Shown here in pieces: positions 54,930 through 64,000 of a stretch of DNA of 64,000 nt. Each line of letters begins with the position of its first letter. The first letter of the stretch is position 1. The notes under the pieces are model-generated. The model had not been told where the DNA came from. It ran no database searches and saw only the letters and a list, made by a program, of their open reading frames with translations. Made by a program: the position numbers and the translations under genes. The stretch lies in contig KV748196.1 in assembly GCA_001692895.1 (NCBI GenBank), positions 744,001 to 808,000 of the forward strand, read 5' to 3'. Origin of the DNA: Cenococcum geophilum 1.58. Lineage: Eukaryota > Ascomycota > Dothideomycetes > Gloniales > Gloniaceae.

Positions 54930-56796
54930 CCCCTCCCTTTAAACCAGTATTACCTACGCCGTTAAGTTATTTAGTGGAGGAGCAGCTTTGCCGCGTTAAG
55001 TGCTAGGCTGAAGGATCTGGTAGAGCAGGTAGATTATATAGGCAGCTAAGGATTGTCTATATTAATAGAAGGTCAAAAATAGTGGTAGAAAGTAGTTACT
55101 AATTAGTTAGCTCTTAAATGGAACTCTATAAAGCAGCTCTTATATAGAGGCTTTAAATAAATAGAACACTCGGTAGTTATCTAGCGTGCCTTTATAATAG
55201 CGTTTCTAGCCTTCTTTTACCTATAAAGCCAGTAATATGGAAGAGCTTTTAAGCCGTAAGTTCGCGAATATGTAGAACGTTAAGTATAAGAGCCAAGCTG
55301 CTGTCGAATTAATAGAAGGGGAGTATTTAACGTGACATACTCGCTCCTTTGTGGGCCGCTATTTCTATAGCCAGGGCCTTTACTACGTTAATATTAGCTA
55401 GGATTTAGAACGTTAATAGAGTGGGTAAGGGCTTGTACTTCCTTATTAGTTACCCCCATCCTTTTACTGCCAAGGACGACAAGATTCCAGGCTAGTTAAA
55501 TTTGGAACAGTTAGTGCGTCTTTAGGAACGGCTTCCTTAAGGTTCTAAACAGTGTTTTACTAATAAGGAAGGCGTTAATAACTGCTATATTAAGCGCCTA
55601 AAAGAATAGCGGCATCTAATTCCTAACTGACGTAATTTGTGTAGTATAGTAGCTTCGTAATTAATTATGGATGTCAACGCCTCCTATCCAGTTATTGTAA
55701 TTAATTGATAGACGTGGCAGCATTAGCTTCTTCCTAGCCTTATTACCCTAGACGCGTATAACTAGCTCTTTTAGGAATGAATTATAAGGCCTTAGGCGAC
55801 GCCGCTTAACCTTACTAATGTTATCTACACCGCAGTTATGTGTAGTAGTAAGGAAACGCACTAGATTCTTATACTGCTACACAATTAAGAGGATTTTACT
55901 GACCTCTACTCTAGAAATAAGGTTAAACGGCAGCCTTGCCTTCTTCTTATCCACCGTCTTATATACCATTGGATAATTAATGGAATTTGCATAAGCTGTA
56001 CCGTAGGCAGCAATTTTAATCCGCCAGAGGGCCTTAAACAGTTAAATATTGCTAAAGAAGTTATCACAAAATAGGCAAAATCGTTAGATATTTATTAGAA
56101 GAAGGCGGTAGAGGTAGAAGACAGCTTCTAATATAGGATTAAGCGTAATATCGGTAAGTTCGGTTCTAGTAGGTAGGTAATAATATTTATTAAGGCCGCT
56201 GCTAAATATAAAGCTAAAGCAATATCTATACTAATAAAGGCTTAGAATCTTATATCCTTTAGGAACTAGCTTGCCTAGTATCTTAATCTTATGGCTTAAT
56301 CTACTAGTAAACCTCACTATTATCTTATTAATAGATACTATAGATCTAGGCACTATAAATCGTTAAAAGGCCTCACCGAGGGCGCTGGTGAGAGGTTTAA
56401 TTTTAGCGTATAGGTGCTCCCTAACGTTATCTATCGCGGGCGACAATATGTGGAAATAACGCTTAAGCTACTCCCACTAAGCCTTTGGTATAAAGCTGCT
56501 GATTATATATATAGGGAATTTATTATCTTTCCTCCAAATATTACGTGGCTGGCGCTGCCGGAAGACTCCTATATAGATAATGAGGCCGATCCAAATCATT
56601 AGTTTACCCGCTAATGTGTCCCTTTAGAGCCTCTTCTTTCTGCCTATATAGCGTCCTGTTTAGTGAATACCGTTAGTGTTGTGCTTAGTAGCATAGAGAT
56701 TAGTGTTAGTAGCGAGCAATTTAAATATAGGAAGACTAAAGAATAGCAGGAAGATCCTTAGCGGTAGGTCCCACCCGCTTCTACACCCCTCTAATG
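54930..56796 (+). pseudogene. RIP-killed single-frame gene, unknown family (~600 aa)
   Basis: On the plus strand a protein can be read with hardly any stops other than TAG and a few TAA. It includes LPTPLSYLVEEQLCRVKC near the start, then HPFTAKDDKIPG and LNLEQLVRL near 55,460-55,520. From about 55,910 to 56,796 one unbroken frame reads DLYSRNKVKRQPCLLLIHRL, GICISCTVGSNFNPPEGLKQ, VEVEDSF.YRIKRNIGKFGS and RFNFSV.VLPNVIYRGRQY. The longest clean piece is 56,414-56,602. The region is less AT-rich than the retroelements. I do not recognise the family. It may be a host gene or a transposon protein caught in the RIP zone. No introns or start are assigned. Confidence 0.55.
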
Positions 56797-57540
56797 AGCC
56801 TATTTCCTGACGATCTAGTATAGAAATATGGGCTTGGCGTTCAGAGCGATCAGTAAGATTAATGGGAGGCTTATTTGGAGGACCTTCGCAGCTACTAGCG
56901 ACAACGCTCTCCTCACTGATTTCCTTACTAGCTTGCTAAGCAGCAATATAGAACTCGTGCGGAAGGTTCATAATACGTATAGGCTCCTTAGGAATATAAT
57001 CCATGNGCTGCCAGCTAGTAGGAATAGATGGAAGGCCTAGCTTTTGAACCTTATTAACTAACAATTTAGGCAGAGTAGTATCGTCCACCTAGTCCTCCTT
57101 ATAGCCCTTATCAGCTCGCTTACTATGCGGCTTGATTGTGGCTCGAAATCCTACCTCCTCTGCCTCCTCTGCCTCCTCTGCATCCTTGTCCTCGTCCATT
57201 ACCTCTACCACCTATATACTATATGGCGACATATACTGGCGCTGCGGCGTTGGTGAGTCCTTACCTATAATCAGCGTCCGCACGCGGGTTACCCGATTAA
57301 TTAGTGAGCTGTGTATATACTGAGGCGACTGGAAGGACTGCATAAAAGCCGTCCAGGCGGGCGTTGGCGAGGAAGAGCTTGAAAGATCTATTGATGGGTG
57401 AGGAAGTCGATATTACAATGAGATTCGATTGATATGCATCAAAAAATTGACATCTGCTGAGGGCAGCGATGCGGCAGATTCCGAACGCCAGAGCTAGGGA
57501 GGCCTGCGACACCAAGCTTATTACAGTATAGAAGCTATAT
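56797..57540 (+). other. Transition zone from AT-rich to GC-normal DNA
   Basis: Short plus-strand frames at 56,828-57,040 (contains an N) and 57,132-57,323 are present. The second begins in a (CTGCCTCCT)n trinucleotide-type run coding Ser/Ala repeats. A GTGAGT donor-like site follows at about 57,253. These could be remains of exons of the preceding gene or of a neighbour, but none is supported. RIP signs fade around 57,300-57,540. Confidence 0.3.
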
Positions 57541-57683
57541 ACGTGGCTTTTGGCGTCAGTCCGTCGCTCGACGGCGCGCGGGAACTAAAAGTCCATGAAT
57601 TCAAACACACAAAGGGATGAGTTCCTTTAATATCCGTACGGTAGTAAAATCGAGTCTACGCGAGATTCTTTCGAATTTGTATT

Positions 57684-58228
57684 TCAGGGTGCACAACCCA
57701 TCCACACCCGAAAATGCCAATTCATTAATTTGCACCATGATTCGCATCTTTTACCAAGTCCGGCATGTTCGCAGGCATCTCCAAGCGCCCTGGGCCCTTG
57801 ATCGACGCGACTAGCCCCTGCAATTAAACCCTGAACTCTCACTGTCAAATCGAAAAGTGCATGGCAAAACAGCTCATAAGTCAGCTCAAGTACGCCCCTT
57901 TCCCTCCACCCTTTGAAGGGTGACTTGGACAACCCAGAATCCTTGATCTGTATTCGAATTATGATGATTAGCCAAAAGCCATTTGTCTCTTGAGGGAAGA
58001 CTATCGATCGGGATCTGTGCGCTTCCAGATACTGTATCGCTTGCACATACACCGGCATCATTGCTGTGATAGCACCTGACAAGAATCTCGCATTTGGGCT
58101 ACGAATCACATTCATTCCGGTTGCCATTAAATTGTCGATCCATACATATCCCGTTGTCCAGAGTCTGGTGTGGCAACACTTGTGGGACTCCAGGCCAGGG
58201 CCAAGCAGCTTCTGCTGTTGCAGGTCTC
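57684..58228 (-). pseudogene. Hypothetical ORF fragment interrupted by the 3.4-kb element
   Basis: An open minus-strand frame of about 182 codons outside the transposon (SHKCCHTRLWTTGYVWIDNL, FLSGAITAMMPVYVQAIQYL, CHALFDLTVRVQGLIAG). Its apparent start at 58,307 lies inside the transposon TIR, so the first 26 codons are transposon sequence. If the transposon and one TSD are removed, the frame continues on the right flank without a stop for about 35 codons (61,690 to 61,595). I recognise no domain. It may be a real exon of a broken gene or a chance frame in GC-normal DNA. Confidence 0.3.
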
Positions 58229-58494
58229 CGGACAGGATCCGGGCAGTAACTCTTGGCAGTAACTTTACTGCCCGAATCTTCTGCCAAGTTTCATTCTGCC
58301 GGTGCAAAATTAGTGGCTTAGAGCTTATTTTTTAGAGTCGTAGCTTAATTTAGCAGGGTTTACCCCTAGAGGTACCTCTGCGCCTTTACACCTCTCCCTA
58401 CGCCTCTACGCCTCCGCGCCTCTACGCCTTCATATCTCCGCGTCTTTACGTCTTCATATCTGCGTCTGTCTTTACACCTCTCTACCTAACCCCC

Positions 58495-58675
58495 CATAAG
58501 ACGTGCAAGAAACGCACAAGGAGACGCAAGGAGACACGGGTAGAGATACGGTTAGAGACACGGTTAGAGACACGGGTAGAGCCACGAGCAGAGCCACGAG
58601 TAGAGCCACGAGCAGAGGGAGGAGCAGAGGGAGGAGCAAAGAGAGAAGCAAAGAGAGAAGCAAAGAGAGAAGTAA
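58495..58675 (+). repeat. 12-bp minisatellite, purine-rich arm
   Basis: Units such as AGAGCCACGAGC, AGAGACACGGGT and AGAGGGAGGAGC repeat with a 12-bp period. The sequence is the inverse of the pyrimidine-rich array at 58,810-58,975, so the two arms can pair around a centre near 58,740. The open frames that cross it on both strands simply reflect the period of 12. Confidence 0.85.
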
Positions 58676-58809
58676 AGGGGGCAGTCTAGATAGGAAAGTG
58701 GGTCGGTGGGGGGGTGGGTCTAGATGAACAGTGCGCAGTTGATCTACAGGGGTAAATTAAGGCTTAGCTTTAACATTCCCTTTCTAGACACCCCCTTCCA
58801 CCTCTACGC

Positions 58810-59040
58810 CTCGCACCTCTATAGCTCTACCCGTGGCTCTACTCGTAGCTCTGCTCGTGGCTCTGCTCGTGGCTCTACTCACGCCTCTACTCGTAGCTCT
58901 ACTCGCGCCTCTGCTCGTGCCTCTGCTCGTGCCTCTGCTGCCCGTGTCTCGCCCGTGCCTCTCTTATATAAAAAGGGAGACGCATAGAGAGAGACATGAA
59001 GAGAGAGACGCGTAGAGAGACGCGTAGAGAGACGTGTAGA
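58810..59040 (+). repeat. 12-bp minisatellite, pyrimidine-rich arm and GAGAGACGCGTA array
   Basis: Units such as GCTCTGCTCGTG and GCCTCTACTCGC repeat every 12 bp to about 58,975. A second array of AGAGAGACGCGT units follows to about 59,050, directly before the Fot1-like element. The whole block 58,370-59,050 is an imperfect giant palindrome of short repeats. Confidence 0.85.
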
Positions 59041-59064
59041 GAGACGTGTAGGGGAAAACGCGTA

Positions 59065-61364
59065 CTCGGCCCCTCTCCGGCTGTTCTACAGATTCGCTTC
59101 GCAAATGGCCGCGCGCTGCGCGGCCCGACAGGCTCAACACAAATACTAGCTCAACGCCAAAATAATATACGGATTGACTTAGAAACTAGCTAGCCCTCTA
59201 GCACAGGGCCTAATTAACCCGGAATAAATTCCTGGGCCTTGTCCTATACGTCCTCATCAGATTCTGAGTCACTAAAAACAGGCTCGGCTGCCGTACGCGG
59301 TCGCAGCCATCGCTTTACTGCCGCACGCCTCGCGTCCAAATCACTGTATATTAGGCGTGATATACGCCACCTAATAGGCTCTGTAGGGTTGTAAACCTTG
59401 CCCTAGGCCTTGCTAATACGCCTAAGATTAGGCATAACGCGTTCCTTGTACTTCTTCCTCTATGCTTTAGTTGTAGCTACTTCCTGTTCTATGGCCACCT
59501 GTAGCGTACGAGCGGCGTCGGTAGCGAGCCTTGCTACCTTCATTTTGCGCGCAGTCTCTGCGTATATAGGCCCTCCTGTCTTTACAACTCGGCGGCTGGC
59601 CTTCTTACGAGAATTGTACGCAGCTTGAGCGGCTTGTATTCTGTGTAGCTCCCGCTGGTACTCTGCGCCGGCGTAGGCCTGGCTAATAGCCCCTCTAAGA
59701 GTTGATTCTAAGGACCGTATAATAACTGGATTAATGTCTAATTGGACTAAATCGTCGGCTTGGCGTTTAAGAGTACGTACGGTTAGTGGCGTCGTCCAAT
59801 CTGTATCTGCAACGTGCTAATATGGTGGAGTTTTTGGGCGTCCTACGCCACGAGAGGCCTCCCACGCACGTATATTAAAAGCAGCAATATCCGGCTAGGG
59901 ATGGTTAATAAAGCGTAGCTCCTCCTCTGTAGGCTAAGGCCTGCTGGCCCTAATTGGGCCTATAAGTTGTGGATTAAGAGGTCGTTCGTATATAACTTCT
60001 TATGTAATTTAATTGGGGTTAACATTCTCTAAGAAACGTAGATGTGGAAGAACTTTCTTAGGATTGAACGGTACAATACCCGTGCGCCCGAAGCCTGCAG
60101 TAATTATACTTTGTGTAAACGTGCGCTGCCTAATATAGGGCAGCGTAGCAAGGAAATTGGTCTTGTTAAATTTGTGGCCGCTATACCAAGCTAATTCGTT
60201 AAGAGCCTGGCTATGGTGCCACTTTATTAGCTGGAAGCAGCCTATATCTAGTGGTTGTAGGAAATGTGACGTATGTGGAGGAAGCGTATATATCTTAATT
60301 TTCTTCCTCTCTATATACGAGAGGAACTCGTACGTGTGGTGGGAGTCATAGCCGTCCATTAGAAGTAGTCTCCACGTGCCCTTAACTTGATTCTTTGTTA
60401 TCTTATAGAAATGCTTAATATAATCTAGGCACGTAATATCCGTAGAGTAGCTACTCTCTGTCGTATAAATGAGATAGCCGGCTGGCAATTAATCGCACCA
60501 TTTTTTGAGTATAGTTTTTACTGCAATTATAACCATTGGCGGGATATGATTGCTACTACCGCTTATAGCCTCTATAAGCGTAATAAGCTCCCTGTTATTT
60601 CTATGCGGCATAAAAACCTGTCGTCCGTTCTGTGTAAAAACGTATTAATTCTTTACGATCCCTATTCGTATGCCGCTCTCGTTAAAATTCTATACGTCAT
60701 CGTCTAATATACCCCACTTAAGGCAGTAGCTATAAAGATCTGTAAACCACTGCGCAATAGAGGCAGGCTGTTGGGCACGCTTGCGCTGTACGTCTATCGG
60801 TTTCTGCGTAATTCTTGTATATTTTAGATGCCTCTTAAGTTATCTCCTGCCCTAATTAATGCCTACTTTCGGCGGTTCTTTGTATTCGATTGCCTATCCT
60901 TCTGTAAGGATTGCGTTAGCCGCATTAGTAACCTACTAATAACGAATACCGAACCTAATTCGATCTATATAGTCCAAGTATAATTTAAGGGCAAGAAGTT
61001 AAGCGTTATTAAGCACTTGATTTATAGGAGGACGCGTAGACCTATTATTGCCGCCGTTATAGGCGTGTAGAAGCCTGTCGTAGGGCAAGCCGTGATCGCG
61101 AGCGTATGCCGTAACATGCGGTTTTCTACGTGTGCGCAGCACTTCTACTGCCTTAGTAATTCACTGTGTAATAAGGAGGTACTCGGCTATTATTGGCACG
61201 TGTCAGAATTAAAAAAGGACCCCTGGTTGTGCGGCTACAGGCCTTAGAAATAGATAATTGTATTATTTTTGGCGTTGAGCTGGTATTTGTGTTGAGTCTG
61301 TCGGGCCGCGCAGCGCGCGGCCATTTGCGAAGCGAATCTGTAGAACAGCCGGAGAGGGGCCGAG
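59065..61364 (-). mobile_element. Fot1/pogo-type DNA transposon, 2,300 bp
   Basis: TIRs of about 105 bp (59,065-59,168 and 61,258-61,364) start CTCGGCCCCTCTCCGGCTG and are nearly identical, including ATTCGCTTCGCAAATGGCCG and the palindrome GCGCGCTGCGCGGCC. TA flanks both ends (59,063-59,064 and 61,365-61,366), the pogo/Tc1 target. It encloses a pogo-type transposase gene on the minus strand. Confidence 0.93.
59222..61165 (-). pseudogene. Fot1/pogo-type DDE transposase, lightly RIP-mutated
   Basis: The transposase cuts and pastes the element through its TIRs. About 648 codons, from N to C: an N-terminal helix-turn-helix (ITKAVEVLRTRRKPHVTAY), then a Tc5/CENP-B-like DNA-binding part (RIRFGIRY..VTNAANAIL, GRR.LKRHLKY, 60,830-61,000), then the DDE core. 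The first catalytic Asp motif is mutated (NFNESG at 60,672-60,689, family NFDE[ST]G). The second is intact (LLLMDGYDSH, 60,338-60,367), followed by LPPHTSHFLQPLD. The longest clean stretch is 60,488-60,009. A basic C-terminal tail (RKKASRRVVKTGG) reaches about 59,222. Only a handful of TAG stops interrupt it, and it was probably active recently. Confidence 0.9.
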
Positions 61365-61594
61365 TAAAGCACATAAAAGTACGTGCACCTTCGTTTTATC
61401 GTGCAGCAGCTTGCGGGGCATGCAGGGGTGGGGGAGTATTGGTAAACATTACATTTGTATGGCTTTTACTAGTAAAATAGGTGCCCGAGTAGTGCCTTGG
61501 CTACCCTTACCGCCTGCTAGGCCGCCGCTAATCAAAAGATTCGGGCAGTAAAGTTACTGCCAAGAGTTACTGCCCAGATCCTCCGGCAGGTCTC

Positions 61595-62850
61595 TATGTT
61601 CAAATTTCCTCTCATTAAATTTCATTGAGCATGTCAAAGGTAATTTCCTCGTCATCCCCGCAATTGCTGGGACTTGGACAGTTGATTTAACGCCACATAA
61701 CGCCTAGACTAGCGCATTGAGACAAAACATCTCACATATCAGCTCATCTAGCGTCAGTGCCTGGTTTTTCCATAGGGACCCGAAATTTCTCATCTATTTC
61801 ATCACAAAGTCGATCACCTCTCAATCCACGATACTCGCCTTATCAATTCATCGTTTCTGTGAATTTCGGAAACGCTAGAAAATCCTGCACTTTCAAGAAT
61901 TCAGTGCTGTAAAAAATCTAGTGCTGATATGAATCCAGCGCAAGTTAAGAATTCGGTGCTGTTAAGAATTCGGTGCTGTTAAGAATTCGGTGCTGTTAAG
62001 AATCTAGTGCCGAGCTGATTGATTCCTACTTCTGGTCGCGGGTTGCGTTGGCTATTTGAAACTAGAGGTAATGCATGAGACGGGGTTCGTCGCCGCTCCC
62101 GCTGACTCCGTGTGCGAAGCATGAAGAAGCACACTGTTTCATGCACATAAAGAAGAAACTGGGCGACGGCTCTAGTAGCAATATCCCTACAGCTTCGGGG
62201 CTGTTGAATAATCCAAGTTCGGTAATTAAGAACGTGTCCGACTAGGAGAGGGCATGAATTCAAACATCCGACAACACGAATCAACCTGGGAAGCACGCGG
62301 AAACGTGAGAGGCTTGTATTCGGCGTGAACCGGATGATAGTCTTCCTATATTGTTTATCCCGACGATTCCAGGGGCAAGTAGGAAGGAAGGGCAATTGCA
62401 GTTTTGACCTTTGATATGTGCATCATGGACTTGTTATGCACAGTTGCCTAGAAAGGCGTCATCAGAGGAGACCCTGATTATCCTTGAGTATTTCCTCTAG
62501 CGAAGTTCCCATGCTTGCTTGCTTCCACAACGGTAGTTAGTGTGTCCAACAGTCAGCCTGGCTGCCAGCTTGAGCCTCATAGCTGACCGCGTCAATTGGA
62601 TCGCTCGCTGTCCGCTGACTGAAAGATATCGTATGCTGACTGTCACGCTACAACTAGCTATCCCAATTAGGCAAGTAATATAGACTTCGTGGTGTCCTAT
62701 TACGGTTTTTTAGCAGTACCTCTCTATATATAATATTAACGTTTCCTAATTAAAATTTAGCCCTAATTTACCTAATATCCTATACGCTGTTAAGATAGAG
62801 ATCAGCTGTCAGCGACGCTAGCTCTTGGACACACTGGACGCGGCTACATG
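61595..62850. other. GC-normal region without a supported gene
   Basis: A 138-codon minus frame at 62,395-61,979 is probably accidental: its C-terminus comes from the 18-bp repeats and I see no domain. A short AT-rich RIP-like patch lies at about 62,640-62,800 (GTTTCCTAATTAAAATTTAGC), likely a small transposon relic. The last 150 bp are probably the 5' flank of the hydrolase gene. Confidence 0.4.
61886..62010 (+). repeat. 18-bp tandem repeat, 3 perfect plus 3-4 degenerate units
   Basis: The unit AAGAATTCGGTGCTGTTA repeats exactly at about 61,946-62,000. Variants (AAGAATTCAGTGCTGTAA, AATCTAGTGCTGATA) lie before and after it. It is non-coding and in GC-normal sequence. Confidence 0.85.
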
Positions 62851-62925
62851 GGCGGTTTACGAGCCAGCCGCGGCAAGGCTAACAACTTTGTGACCCAAGT
62901 CCACATCTCATACACCAACCCTACT

Positions 62926-62934
62926 TATATAAAG
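62926..62934 (+). promoter_or_regulatory. Probable TATA box of the hydrolase gene
   Basis: TATATAAAG lies about 70 bp upstream of the ATG at 63,003, a suitable distance for a fungal core promoter. No stop-free upstream frame leads into the gene: an in-frame TAG is 30 bp before the ATG. Confidence 0.5.
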
Positions 62935-63002
62935 CGTAGGAGTTCTTGTGCCATAATCATCTTGAAGCATAGCTACAGTATATTTTATCTCCGTCTCAAG
63001 TC

Positions 63003-64000
63003 ATGCATCTGCCAAGAAACTTCCAAGTCATCGCTCTTTTGATTCTGTGTCCCTGTCTGGACTCGGCAGGACAAACTCTCAATGTCTTTCCAAAACCAAG
63101 CGGTCCCTTCGATGTCGTCATCAATACCATGGAATTTATTGACACCTCTCGCCTCGATCCGTACGCACCCTCCCCAATGCCTCGCGCAATCATGGTCTCA
63201 GCCATCTACCCGCTCCAATACCGAGCACCTTCCTGCCGGTATCCATACATGCCTCCTCTCACCGCAGCATGTGAAGACAGGGCGTATGGATTTCCAAGAG
63301 GAAGCTACGAGTCCCTGTTCCTTCAAGTTGGATGCAGATCCAATCCATTAGCCACACCCGTCGTGCTCTTTTCCCCAGCCCAAGGCAACACCCGTCTTGA
63401 CTACAGCCTCCTGATTTCCAATATTGCCAGCTATGGCTTCACAGTCATTATGATGGACCACCCCTACGACGCCGATATTGTCGAGTTTCCCGATGGCTCA
63501 TACATTAAAGGCATACTAGTCAATGAATCCGCGCCTCTGGCACAACTTGTAGCCGAAGCAATCGTAGCAATTGATGTCCGCGTCGAAGATACAGCATTCG
63601 TTCTCAACCAGCTTTCCAACGCCACCGTTGTGGATCAACTCATACCCGGGAAAGACTGTGCACTGAATACCAGTTCCGTAGCCATGTTCGGGCATTCCCT
63701 CGGCGGCGCTGCGACCGCCAGCGCAATGGTAAATGAGACGCGTATTAAAGGAGGTCTTAACATAGACGGACAACTCTTCGGGGACGTGCTAGAAGAAGAC
63801 CTTGATCAACCATTCCTGCTGTTCGGTCATACCAACAATACGCGTTTCTATGACGGAGATGATCCTGAGACGCAGTTGTCGGCGGCGACGTGGGCGCAGC
63901 TGTGGTCTGTTCTTAGAGGCTGGAAACTGGAACTTGAGTTGGCGGGATCGCTGCATTATATGTTTTCAGATTTTCCGATGCAGATTGAGAAGTTAGGATT
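63003..64000 (+). CDS. Secreted PAF-acetylhydrolase-like alpha/beta hydrolase (partial, runs off the window)
   Basis: Proteins of this family hydrolyse short acyl chains from phospholipids or other esters. 332 codons are open to the window edge with no intron. The start is the first ATG after an in-frame TAG. Residues 1-23 (MHLPRNFQVIALLILCPCLDSAG) look like a signal peptide, so it is probably secreted. The fold is visible: TPVVLFSPAQGNTRLDYS (residues 118-135), then MMDHPYDADIVEFPDG (150-165), typical of fungal PAF-AH-like lipases, then the nucleophile elbow GHSLGG with Ser232, then Asp255 in LNIDGQ and His318 in GSLHYMFSDFP. The Ser-Asp spacing of 23 equals that of plasma PAF-AH (Ser273, Asp296). 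There are five N-glycosylation sequons (N174, N206, N222, N244, N278). Codons and base composition are normal, with no RIP damage, although it lies close to the decayed zone. Other short frames overlapping it are shadows. Confidence 0.9.
   Translation, partial: MHLPRNFQVIALLILCPCLDSAGQTLNVFPKPSGPFDVVINTMEFIDTSRLDPYAPSPMPRAIMVSAIYPLQYRAPSCRYPYMPPLTAACEDRAYGFPRGSYESLFLQVGCRSNPLATPVVLFSPAQGNTRLDYSLLISNIASYGFTVIMMDHPYDADIVEFPDGSYIKGILVNESAPLAQLVAEAIVAIDVRVEDTAFVLNQLSNATVVDQLIPGKDCALNTSSVAMFGHSLGGAATASAMVNETRIKGGLNIDGQLFGDVLEEDLDQPFLLFGHTNNTRFYDGDDPETQLSAATWAQLWSVLRGWKLELELAGSLHYMFSDFPMQIEKLG

Larger units (their letters stand above)
58229..61585. mobile_element. 3.4-kb TIR element with 9-bp TSD, carrying a nested Fot1-like transposon
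   Basis: The 9-bp direct repeat GCAGGTCTC flanks it (58,220-58,228 and 61,586-61,594). The ends are inverted repeats of about 50 bp: CGGACAGGATCCGGGCAG … TTTACTGCCCGAATCTT on the left and its inverse on the right (61,537-61,585). A 9-bp TSD fits Mutator-like elements; an 8-bp reading would fit hAT. Apart from the nested transposon the element has about 1.05 kb of non-coding, minisatellite-rich DNA, so it is non-autonomous. Confidence 0.75.

Noticed and set aside
58472-59193. Several overlapping Leu-, Arg- or Ser-rich frames on both strands
   Set aside because: They are produced by the 12-bp minisatellite, whose period keeps all frames open.
61979-62395. 138-codon minus-strand frame as a gene
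   Set aside because: There is no domain, the C-terminus is made of 18-bp tandem repeats, and the composition looks like random GC-normal DNA.
62996-63205. Minus-strand frame over the hydrolase start
   Set aside because: It is a shadow of the clearly coding plus-strand hydrolase frame; the same applies to 63,516-63,773, 63,082-63,351 and 63,802-63,996.
1-64000. tRNA or rRNA genes and telomeric repeats
   Set aside because: I looked for cloverleaf-like blocks, rRNA-like conserved stretches and TTAGGG arrays and saw none that I could support.

Overview
The window comes from a filamentous ascomycete (Pezizomycotina). Almost all of it is a transposon graveyard damaged by repeat-induced point mutation (RIP). 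About 1-57,300 is AT-rich, overloaded with TA dinucleotides and littered with TAG/TAA stops where CAG, CAA or TGG would restore well-known transposon proteins. Catalytic residues are changed in the way C-to-T/G-to-A mutation predicts (YLDD to YLNN, HUH histidine to tyrosine), and paired LTRs differ by transitions. From about 57.5 kb the base composition returns to normal. The only intact host gene I can defend is at the right edge: a secreted platelet-activating-factor-acetylhydrolase-like alpha/beta hydrolase (63,003 to beyond the end).

The AT-rich part is a stack of insertions that can be unpicked from target-site duplications (TSDs). The floor is a plus-strand Tad1-like LINE (LINE-a: pieces at 1,100-1,912, 2,935-3,767, 12,579-12,851, 30,876-30,994). 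Into it went: a 1,022-bp insert of unknown class (1,913-2,934); an 8.8-kb element with ~214-bp terminal inverted repeats and a TA duplication, which contains a decayed Helitron Rep/helicase gene (3,768-12,578); a Ty3/Gypsy element Gy1 (12,852-30,875, TSD TAGGA); and a Ty3/Gypsy element Gy3 (from 30,995). Gy1 was split by LINE-b (18,856-30,530), which was split by Gy2 (20,883-26,984, TSD GCTTT). Gy3 was split by LINE-c (33,186-47,668), which was split by Gy4 (36,571-45,490, TSD CTAGG), and by a 1,022-bp poly-A retroposon (47,949-48,970). A solo LTR (7,520-7,777, TSD CGAAT) sits in the Helitron helicase.

To the right are a 3'-truncated LINE fragment (49,316-50,645), unassigned AT-rich DNA, a 2.6-kb non-autonomous LTR element (TRIM-B, 51,653-54,297, TSD GTAGT) full of tandem repeats, and a RIP-killed single-frame gene of unknown family (~54,930-56,796). 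In the GC-normal part a 3.4-kb element with a 9-bp TSD (58,229-61,585) carries an inverted minisatellite and a nested 2.3-kb Fot1/pogo transposon (59,065-61,364).

The best candidate for something undescribed is the 3.8-12.6 kb element: a Helitron-type HUH-nuclease/PIF1-helicase gene enclosed by long TIRs with a TA duplication, which is not how canonical Helitrons end. I could not decide by eye whether it is one element or a Helitron nested in a TIR element. Translations were made by hand, so domain boundaries are approximate to tens of bases. The sequence has a few ambiguous bases (N) near 34,167, 40,689, 40,713, 49,175, 54,112 and 57,006.
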